Source of the DNA: Henriciella barbarensis
GTDB taxonomy: Bacteria > Pseudomonadota > Alphaproteobacteria > Caulobacterales > Hyphomonadaceae
Length of the DNA: 64,000 nt
Assembly (NCBI RefSeq): GCF_003576345.1
Contig: NZ_QWGB01000014.1
Span: 230,847-294,846, forward strand
Direction of reading: 5' to 3'
Each line of letters opens with the position of its first letter. Within the stretch, counting starts at the first letter, position 1. This document shows, piece after piece, positions 1 through 7,829 of this stretch. Made by a program: the position numbers and the translations under genes. The notes below the pieces were generated by a model. The model searched no databases. It saw only the letters and a list, made by a program, of their open reading frames with translations, and was not told the origin of the DNA.

Positions 1-265
1 GCGGACCGCCTTGTGGCAGGGCCGTTAGTCCCATACCGGCAGCACTCGTCTCCTTCGCACTCCGCTCATAGGCGGCAATTGCCATCCATGAGCCCTCCCG
101 CTTTGCCAGGCATCTGCCGGGGTCTTTCCGGCAGGCACCTACGCCGCGAGAACCATCTCCACCCGGTCGGTCCGGACCGCCCTGTCTGGTGATGGGAGGC
201 GTGTAGTATGGATCGGGCTTTAGGGGGTGGGGATGGATTTGTTTTGTCCGACAGCCCTGCCTCGC

Positions 266-355
266 CGTCATCCCGGTTTGCGCTCTTGCGCAAGACCGGG
301 ACCCCGCCGCTGCGTCGCGCTTCCTCTGGGTCCCGGCTCAAGGCCGGGATAACGA
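266..355. repeat. Composite palindromic intergenic repeat
   Basis: An imperfect palindrome at 272-300 (CCCGGTTTGCGC, TCTT, then GCGCAAGACCGGG) is followed by a second short stem at 332-348 (CCCGGC, TCAAG, GCCGGG). The outer flanks, CGTCATCCC at 266 and GGGATAACG ending at 354, are nearly inverted copies. The sequence therefore forms nested inverted repeats around a 30-base spacer. Such CATCCCGG / CCGGGATG elements are dispersed in many alphaproteobacterial genomes. That this one is dispersed in this genome is inference, because I see only one full copy in the window. Confidence 0.6.
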
Positions 356-550
356 TAGAGTTGATGGCGCTGAGACGAATTCTGATGGCAGGAGCTGGAC
401 CCTCAGACGGGCTTTCGCCCGTCGAGGGCGACGCGTGCTTTGAGGGTTCGGTTTCAAATACGCGTTACGTTCCGGCGATACCTGCACAGGCTGGTACCCA
501 TTGTGTAAAATTGAAATGGTAGCTGCCGGTTCAGGCAAGGCACCTTGGAT

Positions 551-567
551 CCCCGCCTACGCAGGGG
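551..567. repeat. Short palindromic intergenic repeat
   Basis: CCCCGC at 551-556 pairs with GCAGGGG at 561-567, with one bulged A and a CTAC loop. The preceding TTGGAT completes the familiar TTGGATCCCCGCCT-type intergenic palindrome of alphaproteobacteria. It lies 58 bases downstream of the stop codon of the hotdog gene that ends at 625 and could act as a weak processing or termination stem. Confidence 0.45.
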
Positions 568-624
568 AATTCGGAGATGCGAGGCCCAACGAAATGCTTG
601 AGACCTCAGGTGCCGCTAGATTGC

Positions 625-1113
625 CTAGTCCCGTCGACCGTGGATGGCTTCCACCGTGCGGATGGCTTTCCAAGCGAGGACCTTGACCAGCAGCTTGCCT
701 TCGGCGTTGCGCCATTCGGCCTCGATATAGCCGGTCGATTTCGAGCGATTTACAACGTGGGCGGTGATGGTGATGTCGCCGTGGCTGACCGGGCGGAAGA
801 GCTTGATTTGCAGGTCCTGCGTCGTGAACGCCTCGCCATCGGTAAGGGCAGAGAACATACAGATTGAGACGACGTGATCTGAAAGCGCGCCGACCCAGCC
901 GCCAAAGGCACGACCTGGCTGGATGTCATGGCTGCCATCATTCGGCCAGACATAATGGACGCGGCCCGGCTCGATTTCCTTCAGCCAGTCTTCGGGCATG
1001 ATGCCGAGCTTGGCGATGCCTTTCGGCTTGCTCGGCCAGTCACCAGAGCTGATCCCTTTCAGGAAGCCCTGAAACATCGGCGAATAGTCTTCGGGATTGT
1101 AGGCAAGGCTCAT
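625..1113 (-). CDS. Hotdog-fold acyl-CoA thioesterase-like protein (PaaI type)
   Basis: A 162-residue cytoplasmic protein whose central region (GRAFGGWVGALSDHV, near residues 68-82, followed by a TQDLQIKLFRPV strand) matches the helix-plus-sheet layout of hotdog-fold thioesterases. These hydrolyse acyl-CoA esters, usually as oligomers. The substrate cannot be read from sequence. The start codon overlaps the stop of the upstream tRNA-binding protein gene in an ATGA arrangement (1110-1113), so the two are probably translationally coupled. It is the last gene of a three-gene minus-strand operon with an SDR dehydrogenase. Fold assignment is fairly sure; enzymatic activity is inferred. Confidence 0.75.
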   Translation of the reverse strand: MSLAYNPEDYSPMFQGFLKGISSGDWPSKPKGIAKLGIMPEDWLKEIEPGRVHYVWPNDGSHDIQPGRAFGGWVGALSDHVVSICMFSALTDGEAFTTQDLQIKLFRPVSHGDITITAHVVNRSKSTGYIEAEWRNAEGKLLVKVLAWKAIRTVEAIHGRRD

Positions 1114-1481
1114 GCGAGGCGGGCTCCGTTCGGGACTGGCGTGTCTGGTGCGGCCAGCACAATGGCGCCGCCGTCGTCGGGGAAGCCAAGGGTCAAAACT
1201 TCGGACATGAACTTGCCGATCTGGCGCGGCGGGAAGTTGACCACCGCCATGACCTGTCGACCGACAAGCTGTTCGGGGGTGTAGTGTTCAGTGATCTGCG
1301 CTGACGATTTCTTCTCGCCCACGCCAGGGCCGAAATCGATCAGCAGCCGGATCGCAGGCTTGCGCGCGCCTTCGAGCGGCGCTGCTTCCAGCACGGTGCC
1401 GATGCGGACATCGATCTGGCGGAACGTGTCGAAATCGGTCGGGTCTGCCGGGCCATCGCCCGGCAGGTCTACTTTATGCAT
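1110..1481 (-). CDS. csaA: CsaA-like tRNA-binding domain protein
   Basis: A 123-residue protein made of a single OB-fold tRNA-binding domain of the CsaA/MetRS C-terminal type. It has the FRQIDVRIGTV entry strand, GEKKSSAQIT in the middle, and VMAVVNFPPRQIG and MSEVLTLGFPDD near the end, the usual landmarks of the family. CsaA is described as an export-related chaperone and tRNA-binding protein; which role holds here is unknown. The start MHKVDLPG at 1481 is preferred over an in-frame upstream codon, because the longer version would run into the 3' end of the upstream SDR gene and GGAAAG sits just before the ATG. It lies 13 bases after the SDR stop. Confidence 0.85.
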   Translation of the reverse strand: MHKVDLPGDGPADPTDFDTFRQIDVRIGTVLEAAPLEGARKPAIRLLIDFGPGVGEKKSSAQITEHYTPEQLVGRQVMAVVNFPPRQIGKFMSEVLTLGFPDDGGAIVLAAPDTPVPNGARLA

Positions 1482-1494
1482 AGTCTGGACTTTC

Positions 1495-2265
1495 CTAGAC
1501 GATGACCGAGCCGCCATCGACGACGATCATCTGGCCGGCCATGTATTTGCCTGCGTCAGACGCGAGGAAGATGGCTGCGCCTGCAATGTCGACCGGGTCG
1601 CCAATGCGGCGCATTGGCGTACCTTTCTCGATGCGGGCGGCGTTTTCCGGATTCTCCCAGAGCGCCTTGGCAAAGTCGGTCTTGATGAGCCCGGGGGCGA
1701 CGCAGTTGACGCGGATATTGTGCGGGCCAAGCTCGATGGCATAGTTGCGGGCAAGCTGGAAATCAGCCGCCTTGGAGATGTTGTAGGCGCCGATAACAGG
1801 CGAACCTTTCAGGCCGCCAATCGACGAGATGATCACGATGGCGCCGTCCTTGCGTTCTTTCATCTCCGGCGCGACCATCTGGATCAGCCAGTGATTGGAG
1901 ATGATGTTGTTCGACAGGATCTTCTCAAACTGCTCATCGCCGATCTCTTCCATTGGGCCGTAATACGGGTTGGAGGCGGCGTTACAGACCAGGATGTCAA
2001 TCTTGCCAAAGGAGGCACGCGTTTCTTCGACAAGGTGCTGAAGTTCTTCCTTGGAGGAGATGTTGGCGGGCACCGAGATCGCCGTGCCAGTGCCGTGCTT
2101 ATCGTTCAGGGCTTCGGCAACTTCCTGGCAAGGGCCAGGCTTGCGGGAGGAGATGACGACTTTCGCGCCTTGCTCGGCCATCTGTTCGGCGATGGACTTG
2201 CCGATGCCGCGCGACGACCCGGTGATAAGCGCGACCTTGCCGGTGAGATCGAAAAGACTGGCCAT
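1495..2265 (-). CDS. Short-chain dehydrogenase/reductase (SDR)
   Basis: A classical 256-residue NAD(P)-dependent oxidoreductase. The cofactor motif TGSSRGIG is near residue 16, NAAS near 90 takes the place of the NAG motif, catalytic Ser lies in the IISSIGG strand, and YNISK supplies the Tyr/Lys pair. An in-frame ATG lies four codons upstream at 2277, but the GGAGGAAACC within that extension is an excellent ribosome binding site for the ATG at 2265, so I choose MASLFDLTG. The substrate is unknown. Context in a small operon with a thioesterase suggests fatty-acyl or alcohol metabolism. Confidence 0.88.
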   Translation of the reverse strand: MASLFDLTGKVALITGSSRGIGKSIAEQMAEQGAKVVISSRKPGPCQEVAEALNDKHGTGTAISVPANISSKEELQHLVEETRASFGKIDILVCNAASNPYYGPMEEIGDEQFEKILSNNIISNHWLIQMVAPEMKERKDGAIVIISSIGGLKGSPVIGAYNISKAADFQLARNYAIELGPHNIRVNCVAPGLIKTDFAKALWENPENAARIEKGTPMRRIGDPVDIAGAAIFLASDAGKYMAGQMIVVDGGSVIV

Positions 2266-2373
2266 GGTTTCCTCCATTTATTTCACATGTGCAGTATCTG
2301 GCGCCGCACCATATTCAAATCGCGCGCGCTGCCAATCCCCGATGCTGAAGGCAAGGACACATTGGTTAGCCTG

Positions 2374-2718
2374 CTATTTCTTCTTCGGTTTGCCGACAGT
2401 GTTGTTATCCACATAGAGGTCGGAAAACGAAAAATGCTTCAGAGCCGAAATAGGCAAAACCCGAAACACGACGAGAAGCGCTGTGGGCATGAGGGAGCCG
2501 ATCGTGAATAGTCCGCCATACTTGTAACCGGTCGAAGCGCGCGTGCTCTCGACGCACTCGTCTTCCCGCAGTTCAAACATGTTGCAGTGGTTGCCAAACT
2601 GATCCTCAAATCTTGGAAGTTCGAAAAACCAATATGCGGAAAGCATTAGAGCGAGCCCCAACACAAACGAGGCAATCAGTAGATTTCTGCGAAAGACGGG
2701 ACTTGGGTTCGTAATCAT
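2374..2718 (-). CDS. Hypothetical small membrane protein
   Basis: A 114-residue protein that I do not recognise. It has two predicted membrane segments, one near residues 12-31 ([20 protein letters not shown]) and one near 72-92, joined by a loop with two cysteines ([12 protein letters not shown]), and a basic tail ending GKPKKK. The start at 2718 overlaps the stop of the upstream DUF423 reading frame in an ATGA configuration, which supports both the start and translational coupling. The upstream gene appears frameshifted, so coupling may still come from its distal frame. Confidence 0.6.
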   Translation of the reverse strand: MITNPSPVFRRNLLIASFVLGLALMLSAYWFFELPRFEDQFGNHCNMFELREDECVESTRASTGYKYGGLFTIGSLMPTALLVVFRVLPISALKHFSFSDLYVDNNTVGKPKKK

Positions 2719-3070
2719 GAACGAAGGGCTGCGACCGCGAAAAGGGCCCAGCCTGCAAGCAGGCCGAGACCGCCAATCGGGGTGATCGCGCCAAACCAGC
2801 GCGGTGCGCCGAGTGCCATGGCGTAGAGCGTTCCGGAGAAGATTACGGCGCCGATGATCATATCGCCCAGCCGCCGGTCGAGAAAAGCCCTGTGCGTCCG
2901 GACAGGCTTGCTGCAAAGACCGCCACTGCGTGTACGAGTAGATAGAGCGTGGCGGTTTCCCACCAGCCACGGCTCTCCGGTGTGAACCGGCCAGACATGC
3001 CATGGGCGCCGAATGCGCCAAGGGCGACACCGGCAAAACCAAGGACTGAAGCGATAAGGGTCAACGCCAT
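2715..3070 (-). pseudogene. DUF423 family membrane protein, apparent frameshift
   Basis: The first part (from ATG 3070, after a GGAGG site) reads [20 protein letters not shown], the usual N-terminus of DUF423 inner-membrane proteins. It runs to [10 protein letters not shown] and then hits a stop at 2858. The second half of the family pattern ([17 protein letters not shown], then [16 protein letters not shown]) continues at once in another frame down to 2715. Gaining one base or losing two near 2858-2864 would restore a protein of about 118 residues, the normal family length. Either this is a real recent mutation or a sequencing/assembly error. The function of DUF423 is not established. Confidence 0.8.
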
Positions 3071-3133
3071 TCTGGGCCTCCGCCCCCTACTCTTAAGGCA
3101 GGTAGATACACGCCTTCAACGGCTCATTCGGCC

Positions 3134-4636
3134 TCAGGCGGCGTTGGCTTCCGATTTGCGGACAAGCTGGCCAGAGGCGTCCTCATAGACGAGTGAAGCC
3201 TCATCGAGGTCAACCTCCGGCAGGGCGTCCTTTTCGTGCCAGTAGTCCTGCGTGTGCTGCCATTCCGGATGATCGATCCGCTTGGGCATCAGATGCTCTC
3301 CGCGCTGGAGATAGCCGGGATTGAAGTCGACCGCGTCCATCCAGCTGATCCGCTCGAGCGAGCGCTCGCTGGCTGGGATTTCCGGGCGCACTTCAGAGGC
3401 GCCGGTCTTCTCCATATGCTCCAGCAGGCGGACCATGAAGTCACCGAGCAGGTCGACGCGCAAGGTCCAGCTGGCGCGGAAATATCCGAAGACGAAGAGC
3501 ATGTTTGGCACATCCTCCACCATCATGCCGCGCCAGGTGAGGCGTTCATTGAAGTCCACTGCCTCGCCATCGAGGACAAAGGGGATGTTGCCGAGGAATT
3601 TCAGATTGAAGCCCGTCGCCGTGATGATGATGTCGGCTTCGAGCACTTCGCCGGATTTCAGCTTGATGCCTTCTGGGACAAACCGGTCGATATGGTCGGT
3701 CACGACGCTGGCCTGGCCTTCGCGCACTGCGTGGAAGAAGTCGCCGTCGGGCACGAAGGCGATACGCTGGCGCCATGGCCGGTAGTCCGGCGTGAACGGC
3801 GCCATGTCGCAATCTTCGCCCATGACGGCCTTGATGTTGTCGAACAGCATTTTTTTCACGGCATCCGGGTCAGACCGTGCGGCGGCTGTGAAGTCGCGTT
3901 GATCGGTCAGCGCCTTCTTGCGAATGATGGCGTGGATCCACTCCTCATCGATTTCCAGGCGGCGGAGTTCGTCGGCAAGGTCGTTCGCGTTACGCCCGGT
4001 CGAGAAATAGGTGGGTGACCTCTGGAGCATGGTGACGTGTTCGCAGGCCTTCGCGATGTTCGGCACGAGTGTCGCCGCGGTTGCGCCAGAACCAATGACA
4101 ACGACTTTCTTGCCTGAAAGGTCGATATCGTCCGGCCAGTCCTGCGGGTGGACGATCTCTCCCTTGAAGCTGTCCATCCCGTCCCAGTCAGGCGTGTAGC
4201 CCTTGTCTAGGTCGTAGTAGCCCTGGCACATCCAGAGGAAGCGCGCCTTTATGGTGTGCTCGCCATCGGGCGTTTCATAGGTGACGGTGTAGAGCTTTTC
4301 CGCCGAGGACCATTCGGCCTTCGTGATCTTGTGATTGTAATGGATGAGCGGGGCAAGATCGTTCTCTTCGATGAACTCTTCCATATAGGTGAGGATCTCT
4401 TGGGCAGTCGCAATGGGTGGGCCTGTCCAGGGCTTGTCGCGGTAGCCGAAGGTGTAGAGATCACTGTCAGAGCGAATGCCGGGATAGGTGTGGACTTTCC
4501 ATGTGCCGCCAAAGCCGTCTAGTGCTTCGAAGACGGCCAGTTTCTTGCCCGGGCAGCGGGCCTTGATATGCCGGGCAGCCCCGACGCCGGAAATGCCGGC
4601 ACCGACAATGAGCACATCGAGAATCTGTTCGCTCAT
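3134..4636 (-). CDS. Flavin-dependent (Baeyer-Villiger type) monooxygenase
   Basis: A 500-residue FAD/NADPH monooxygenase. The first Rossmann motif is GAGISGVG near residue 12 (FAD) and the second is IGSGATAATL near residue 182 (NADPH). Between them, near residues 154-164, FKGEIVHPQDW matches the type I Baeyer-Villiger fingerprint FxGxxxHxxxW. Such enzymes insert oxygen into ketones or oxidise soft heteroatoms; the substrate is unknown. The start follows a strong GGGAGGACAGGT site. It is a single gene among acyl-CoA and SDR genes, consistent with catabolism of ketones, terpenoids or steroids. The class assignment is firm. Confidence 0.88.
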   Translation of the reverse strand: MSEQILDVLIVGAGISGVGAARHIKARCPGKKLAVFEALDGFGGTWKVHTYPGIRSDSDLYTFGYRDKPWTGPPIATAQEILTYMEEFIEENDLAPLIHYNHKITKAEWSSAEKLYTVTYETPDGEHTIKARFLWMCQGYYDLDKGYTPDWDGMDSFKGEIVHPQDWPDDIDLSGKKVVVIGSGATAATLVPNIAKACEHVTMLQRSPTYFSTGRNANDLADELRRLEIDEEWIHAIIRKKALTDQRDFTAAARSDPDAVKKMLFDNIKAVMGEDCDMAPFTPDYRPWRQRIAFVPDGDFFHAVREGQASVVTDHIDRFVPEGIKLKSGEVLEADIIITATGFNLKFLGNIPFVLDGEAVDFNERLTWRGMMVEDVPNMLFVFGYFRASWTLRVDLLGDFMVRLLEHMEKTGASEVRPEIPASERSLERISWMDAVDFNPGYLQRGEHLMPKRIDHPEWQHTQDYWHEKDALPEVDLDEASLVYEDASGQLVRKSEANAA

Positions 4637-4728
4637 ACCTGTCCTCCCTTGGACTTTTATGAAGTCAGACTAGCACTGCGGGAGGGCGGCCGAATAGGGA
4701 GCTATGCGTATGACGTAGCGGGAGGCGG

Positions 4729-5148
4729 CTAATTCGCCGCGGGGATGGAATAGGTCACAATACCGTGGCTGGCGACCTTGTCGGAGCCTTCAGCGCGAAT
4801 CTCTACCTCCGCGACAGCGAGGGTTTTTCCCATTTTCATGAGCTGTGCTTCGGCGATGACCGCCTCCCCGATACACGGGCGCAAAAAGTTGATGTTGAGA
4901 TTGCTCGTCACCGTCATCGGCGTGATGCCGAGACGTGTGAATATGGCCATATAGGTCACGCTGTCGGCCATGGTCATCTGCGTCGGGCCGGAGATGTAGC
5001 CGCCGGGGCGCAAGTGTTCCGGCCCCGCCTTGAGGCGCATGATGGCGTGGCCATCCTCCATCAGGATAACTTCCGAGCGATTCTGGGAGCTGTTGAAGGC
5101 CTTGGCGAGAAAGGCGTTTGCTTCCTCTACGGTTACTTTCGTCGTCAT
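4729..5148 (-). CDS. PaaI-family hotdog thioesterase
   Basis: A 139-residue hotdog-fold protein of the phenylacetate thioesterase type. RPGGYISGPTQMTMADSVTY, near residues 47-66, is the helix region where PaaI enzymes carry HGG and the catalytic acidic residue; Asp is present in MADS. NLNINFLRPC is the following strand. A longer frame begins at 5280, but it overlaps the divergent VOC gene, and MTTKVTVEEANAF at 5148 gives the normal family length. It likely hydrolyses acyl-CoA thioesters in the cytoplasm; the substrate is not known. It is divergent from the VOC gene at 5247. Confidence 0.8.
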   Translation of the reverse strand: MTTKVTVEEANAFLAKAFNSSQNRSEVILMEDGHAIMRLKAGPEHLRPGGYISGPTQMTMADSVTYMAIFTRLGITPMTVTSNLNINFLRPCIGEAVIAEAQLMKMGKTLAVAEVEIRAEGSDKVASHGIVTYSIPAAN

Positions 5149-5246
5149 ATCTGTCCCCGCGTCAGTGATTGATCCCGGTCTCCGGTTTCGACAGTGTAGG
5201 CAAGAGGAAGGACCCGCCAAGAGGTCACGACAGGGAAGGAAACCGG

Positions 5247-5651
5247 ATGTACGATCCGCTGGAGGGGTCACACACGGCACCGAAATTTGCTGCGCCCGAC
5301 CCGGGTGATGCTGCCGCCTGGTATGAAAAGCATCTGGGCTTTCGTACCGCCGTCTTCGACGATGGGAATTACGCGATCGTCCGGCGCGGCAAGCTGGCGC
5401 TTCATCTGTGGAAATGCGCTGACCGGGCGATCGCAGAAAACACGGCCTGCTACACGGAAATCGCCTGTGTCGAGCATCTCGACCTGCTTCATGCCGAATG
5501 GCTGGAGGCGTCGACCTATGGCGATTTCGTGCCGGGGCGCATTGAGGCTGAACCGAAGGATCAGCCCGGCCACGGCATGCGCGAATTTCACCTCTGGGAC
5601 CCTGCCGGAAACCTTATCGGGTTCGGCGCAAGTATCGAAAAGAAAGGCTAG
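5247..5651 (+). CDS. VOC superfamily (glyoxalase/bleomycin-resistance-like) protein
   Basis: A 134-residue vicinal-oxygen-chelate fold protein. AAWYEKHLGFRT near residue 20 and MREFHLWDPAGNLIGFG at the C-terminus are typical first-helix and last-strand signatures of the bleomycin-resistance/glyoxalase group. The metal or ligand preference cannot be told, and a resistance role should not be assumed. The start at 5247 follows GGGAAGGAAACC; an upstream in-frame start at 5169 would add a basic, non-homologous tail. It ends five bases before the next gene, so the two probably form an operon. Confidence 0.78.
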   Translation: MYDPLEGSHTAPKFAAPDPGDAAAWYEKHLGFRTAVFDDGNYAIVRRGKLALHLWKCADRAIAENTACYTEIACVEHLDLLHAEWLEASTYGDFVPGRIEAEPKDQPGHGMREFHLWDPAGNLIGFGASIEKKG

Positions 5652-5656
5652 CCAAT

Positions 5657-6754
5657 ATGCTCACTTGGGGCGACGAATACCCGATCCACCAGACACCTGA
5701 ACCTGTCTGGGTCGCAGGGTCCGACCGTAACTTTTACGATCGATATTTCTTCAATGGATATTCGAAGGACGGCTCTGTCTTCTTCGGCGCAGCCTATGGG
5801 GTTTATCCGCATCTGAATATCATGGACGGGGCATTCTCTGTTCTGAAAGACGGTGTGCAGCATTCGGTCCACCTGTCGCGCGTCATGCACCATGAGCGTA
5901 TGGATACGCGCGTCGGGCCGATGAAGATCGACGTGCTCCAGCCACTTCAGTCAGTGAAGATCACGCTGGAAGGTGCTGAAGGAATTTCTGGCGAGCTGAC
6001 CTTTGAGGGGCGCCACTTCCCGGTCGAGGAGCCGCGTTTCCAGCGCCGGTCAGGATCGCGCACGGTGATGGATGTCACCCGCATGACGCAGAACGGTCAC
6101 TGGAATGGCTGGATCGAAATCGACGGCGAGCGCATAGACGTGTCCAGCTATTACGGCACGCGCGACCGCAGCTGGGGTATCCGGCCTATCGGGGCGCAGG
6201 ACCCGCAGCCGGTCGTCCCGGAAAAGCCATTCCAGTTCTACTGGGTCTGGACGCCGCTCAATTTCGAGAATCTCGCTGTCTATTTCCACGTCAATGAGGA
6301 CGAGAAGGGTGACAGCTGGAACACCCGTTCCGTGCTGGGCATGGACGGCGCGGACGCAGAGGGGCTGATGCATCTCGATAGCCCGAAGTTCACTGCAGAA
6401 TATGAGGCTGGCACGCGGCGGATCAGCAAGGGCCTCCTTGAGGTAACCGACACTCAGGGCCGCCTGCACAAGGTTCACTATGAGCCGCAGTCAATCTTCC
6501 AGATGAAAGGGCTCGGCTATGGCCATCCAAACTGGGGGCACGGCGTCTATAAAGGCGAATATGCGATCGAGCGAGAAGACTTCAAACCTGGCGTCATGAC
6601 CTGGAAAGAGCCGACCAACCTTCATATCCAGGCGATCTCGAAGGTCACCCATGAGGGACCGGACGGAAAATCGTCAGAGGGGATCGGCGCGCTGGAGCAG
6701 CTCTTTATCGGGCCTCATGCGCCATCCGGCTGGAAGGACGTGCTGGACGCCTAG
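5657..6754 (+). CDS. Uncharacterised CrtC/AttH-like (lipocalin-type) protein
   Basis: A 365-residue protein with no signal peptide and many aromatic strands. The central YYGTRDRSWGIRPIG near residues 165-179 followed by a FYWVW strand recalls the carotenoid-hydratase/AttH-like double lipocalin group and related uncharacterised families (DUF7064/7065 type) in actinobacteria and alphaproteobacteria. These often sit near lipid or steroid catabolism genes, and no reaction is established for this branch. It directly follows the VOC gene. Its stop codon (6752-6754) overlaps the stop codon of the convergent epimerase gene (6751-6753), leaving no room for a terminator. Confidence 0.6.
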   Translation: MLTWGDEYPIHQTPEPVWVAGSDRNFYDRYFFNGYSKDGSVFFGAAYGVYPHLNIMDGAFSVLKDGVQHSVHLSRVMHHERMDTRVGPMKIDVLQPLQSVKITLEGAEGISGELTFEGRHFPVEEPRFQRRSGSRTVMDVTRMTQNGHWNGWIEIDGERIDVSSYYGTRDRSWGIRPIGAQDPQPVVPEKPFQFYWVWTPLNFENLAVYFHVNEDEKGDSWNTRSVLGMDGADAEGLMHLDSPKFTAEYEAGTRRISKGLLEVTDTQGRLHKVHYEPQSIFQMKGLGYGHPNWGHGVYKGEYAIEREDFKPGVMTWKEPTNLHIQAISKVTHEGPDGKSSEGIGALEQLFIGPHAPSGWKDVLDA

Positions 6755-7728
6755 CCCCAGAGGTCTCTTGAGGGCGGAAATACGGTTCCGCCCTCATATT
6801 TCAGGCCATGCTCGACATCCTTTGAGAGCCAGAGCGGGCCATCGAGATCGATGGCGTCGGCAAGCGTGCCAAGCAGGACGGCTGGCGCCATGCTGACGGA
6901 GCCTGCCACCATACAGCCGACCATGACGCCGAGGCCGCATGCTTTGGCCTCACGCACCATGGCGAGGGCTTCGGTCAGGCCACCCGTCTTGTCGAGCTTG
7001 ACGTTGACGGCGTCATAAAGGCGGGCAAGGTCTTGGACCTGTTCGCGCGTATGGGCGCTTTCATCGGCGCAGATCGCCACCTCTGGAGGACGTTTCAGCA
7101 GGGCTGCGTCCTTACCCGCCGCGAAAGGCTGTTCGATCAGGACGACACCGAGACGGGCAGCTTCTCTGGCAAGGCCGGGCAGGGCGCCTGCTTCGAGCTG
7201 CTCGTTCGCATCAAGGATCAACCTGGCGTCCGGGCGAGCCTCATGCACGGCGCGCACGCGGTCTATGTCACCATCGCCGCCTAGTTTGACCTTGAGCAGT
7301 TTGCCCTGCGCCTCACGCGCCGCGTTCGCCATTTCATCTGCGCTGGCGAGAACGACCGTCACGGCAGTTTCGAGCGGGACTGGTTCCGGCAGCCCGGCAA
7401 GTTGCCAGACAGGCTTGCCGGTTCGCTTGGCCTCAAGATCCCACATTGCGCAGTCGACGGCGCAGCGCGCTGCGCCCGGCGGCATGAGGGTTTGGAGGTC
7501 TATACGGCTGAGGCCACCCTCGATTTCCGCGCGGTGCTTTTCAATGGCGGCGATGACGCTTTCGACTGTTTCGCCGTAGCGGCCGTAAGGCACGCTTTCA
7601 CCGCGGCCGGTAAAGCCGTCCTGTTGCAGCGTCACCAGCACTGATTCGGCTGCTGTCTTTGCACCACGTGAGATGGAAAACGCCCGCGCCAGCGGGGACG
7701 AAACGTGCTCAATTGAAAGCGTAATCAT
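6751..7728 (-). CDS. Dipeptide epimerase-like enolase-superfamily enzyme
   Basis: A 325-residue enolase-superfamily protein of the muconate-lactonizing subgroup, closest in layout to L-Ala-D/L-Glu epimerases. LLKVKLGGD carries the KxK-type general-base lysine, ILDANEQ, IEQPF and ICADES give the three metal-binding acidic residues, and VNVKLDKTGGL carries the opposite lysine. Such enzymes epimerise dipeptides, for instance in murein-peptide recycling, but substrates vary widely. I choose ATG 7728 (MITLSIEH) over a TTG at 7734. It is divergent from the Mla operon. Confidence 0.83.
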   Translation of the reverse strand: MITLSIEHVSSPLARAFSISRGAKTAAESVLVTLQQDGFTGRGESVPYGRYGETVESVIAAIEKHRAEIEGGLSRIDLQTLMPPGAARCAVDCAMWDLEAKRTGKPVWQLAGLPEPVPLETAVTVVLASADEMANAAREAQGKLLKVKLGGDGDIDRVRAVHEARPDARLILDANEQLEAGALPGLAREAARLGVVLIEQPFAAGKDAALLKRPPEVAICADESAHTREQVQDLARLYDAVNVKLDKTGGLTEALAMVREAKACGLGVMVGCMVAGSVSMAPAVLLGTLADAIDLDGPLWLSKDVEHGLKYEGGTVFPPSRDLWG

Positions 7729-7829
7729 ATGCAATAAGCTCTAGCTCTATTGCCGGATGTTGTAAGCAGCTTGCTGTCATGCTCAAGGTCCGCGCGCGCA
7801 TACGCCTAGAGCGAGGTACAGGAACCGGC

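Larger units (their letters stand above)
1..624. other. Non-coding, repeat-bearing region at the left edge
   Basis: I find no convincing gene here. The open frames on both strands have composition and low-complexity translations typical of chance frames. The stretch holds two groups of palindromic intergenic repeat sequence, annotated separately at 266-355 and 551-567. The minus-strand operon that ends at 625 discharges into this region, but I see no stem followed by a T-run just beyond its stop codon. Confidence 0.6.

Noticed and set aside
1291-2511. A 406-codon plus-strand frame across the csaA and SDR genes
   Set aside because: Both opposite-strand genes have clear motifs and ribosome sites, and the plus-strand frame has neither.
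5247-5651. Antibiotic (bleomycin/fosfomycin) resistance gene
   Set aside because: Only the general VOC fold is visible, and the neighbours are metabolic; resistance cannot be inferred.
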